Part shown: piece after piece, positions 5,821 to 6,322 of the stretch
Layout of the letters: each line of letters begins with the position of its first letter
Position numbering within the stretch: the stretch's first letter is position 1
Assembly: GCA_945916045.1 (NCBI GenBank)
Contig: CAMEGH010000034.1
Coordinates: 1 to 6,322 of the forward strand
DNA: 6,322 nucleotides
From: an uncultured Candidatus Saccharibacteria bacterium
GTDB lineage: Bacteria; Patescibacteriota; Saccharimonadia; Saccharimonadales; Saccharimonadaceae
Direction: 5' to 3'
Made by a program: the position numbers and the translations under genes
Notes under the pieces: generated by a model
What the model was told of the DNA's origin: nothing
Databases searched by the model: none
What the model saw: only the letters and a program-made list of their open reading frames with translations

Positions 5821-6322
5821 TGATTGCGCTCGTTTCTGGAACGGTAGTGGAAAAATTTGCTAATTCTGTCGTGGTGGATGTGCAGGGACTCGGCTATGAA
5901 GTGGCTGTGCCGCTGGGCGATTATGAAACGGCGCTTTTGAACGAAAAAATTAAGCTTCACACATATCATCATATTCGCGAACAAAACCAGGAATTATTTG
6001 GATTTAGTTCGCTAGCGGCGAAGCGCTTGTTTGAGTTGCTGATTAGCGTGCAAGGCATTGGGCCAAAAGCAGCGTTAGCGATTTTGAGTATTTCGGACAC
6101 CGAAACGGTGCGCAGCGCGATTGCCAGTAGCGATACGGCGTTTATTGCCAAAGCCACCGGGGTCGGTAAAAAAACCGCCGAGCGCGTGACGGTGGATTTG
6201 CGTGACAAAGTGGGCGCGCCAACCGTGCTGACAAACGGTGCACTGGCGCCAACCGCCGAAATTCCAGCTAATGACGAAGCGCTTGAAGCGCTCATGGCAC
6301 TTGGATTTAACTTGCAGGATGC
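5820..6322 (+). CDS. ruvA: Holliday junction branch-migration protein RuvA (3' end outside window)
   Basis: RuvA binds the four-way junction as a tetramer and loads the RuvB motor; RuvC then resolves the junction. The frame from ATG 5820 stays open to the right edge, giving 167 residues of an expected 190-200. Domain I, the OB fold, covers about 1-62, with MIALVSGTVV, GLGYEVAVP (23-31) and HHIREQNQELFGF (50-62). Domain II holds two helix-hairpin-helix motifs, VQGIGPKAAL (77-86) and ATGVGKKTAERV (112-123). Domain III, which contacts RuvB, begins with NDEALEALMALGF (151-163) and is cut by the edge. The start overlaps the PBP stop (TAATG) and has a strong ribosome-binding site, so ruvA is co-transcribed with the PBP gene and probably coupled to it. 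Confidence 0.96.
   Translation, partial: MIALVSGTVVEKFANSVVVDVQGLGYEVAVPLGDYETALLNEKIKLHTYHHIREQNQELFGFSSLAAKRLFELLISVQGIGPKAALAILSISDTETVRSAIASSDTAFIAKATGVGKKTAERVTVDLRDKVGAPTVLTNGALAPTAEIPANDEALEALMALGFNLQD

Overview
The window holds six protein genes, all on the + strand and tightly packed. A RimK-type ATP-grasp ligase runs in from the left edge. It is followed by a secreted, membrane-anchored lamin-tail protein with seven Cys repeats, an S51-family serine peptidase, RuvC, a class A penicillin-binding protein, and RuvA, which runs off the right edge. I see no tRNA, rRNA, insertion sequence, CRISPR array or phage gene.

The organism is bacterial and uses the standard code: TGA is used as a stop, and no in-frame TGA occurs in any conserved gene. 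The compact layout, the lamin-tail surface protein with Cys-repeat modules, the peptidoglycan synthase lying between ruvC and ruvA, and promoters placed almost on top of start codons suggest a Patescibacteria/CPR genome, most likely Saccharibacteria (TM7). That assignment is inferred from gene content and style, not from a phylogenetic marker.

Layout by region. Positions 1-503 are the ligase C-terminal part. Positions 504-571 are a short spacer with a promoter, then the lamin-tail gene (572-2311). Positions 2312-2365 hold a second promoter, then the S51 peptidase (2366-3010), which overlaps ruvC (3007-3483) by four bases. Positions 3484-3567 hold a weak hairpin terminator and a third promoter. 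The PBP (3568-5820) follows and overlaps ruvA (5820 to the edge) by one base.

The window therefore appears to contain three transcription units after the ligase: the lamin-tail gene alone, peptidase-ruvC, and PBP-ruvA. RuvA and RuvC act together on Holliday junctions, yet each is tied to a different partner gene, and ruvA is tied to cell-wall synthesis. At all three unit starts the -10 box ends only 6-10 bases before the chosen start codon, which predicts leaderless or nearly leaderless mRNAs. The internal gene ruvA instead has a perfect AGGAGG.

The most notable points are the seven-repeat surface protein, the leaderless promoter pattern, and a PBP whose glycosyltransferase motif 3 lacks the usual Lys and the second catalytic Glu.
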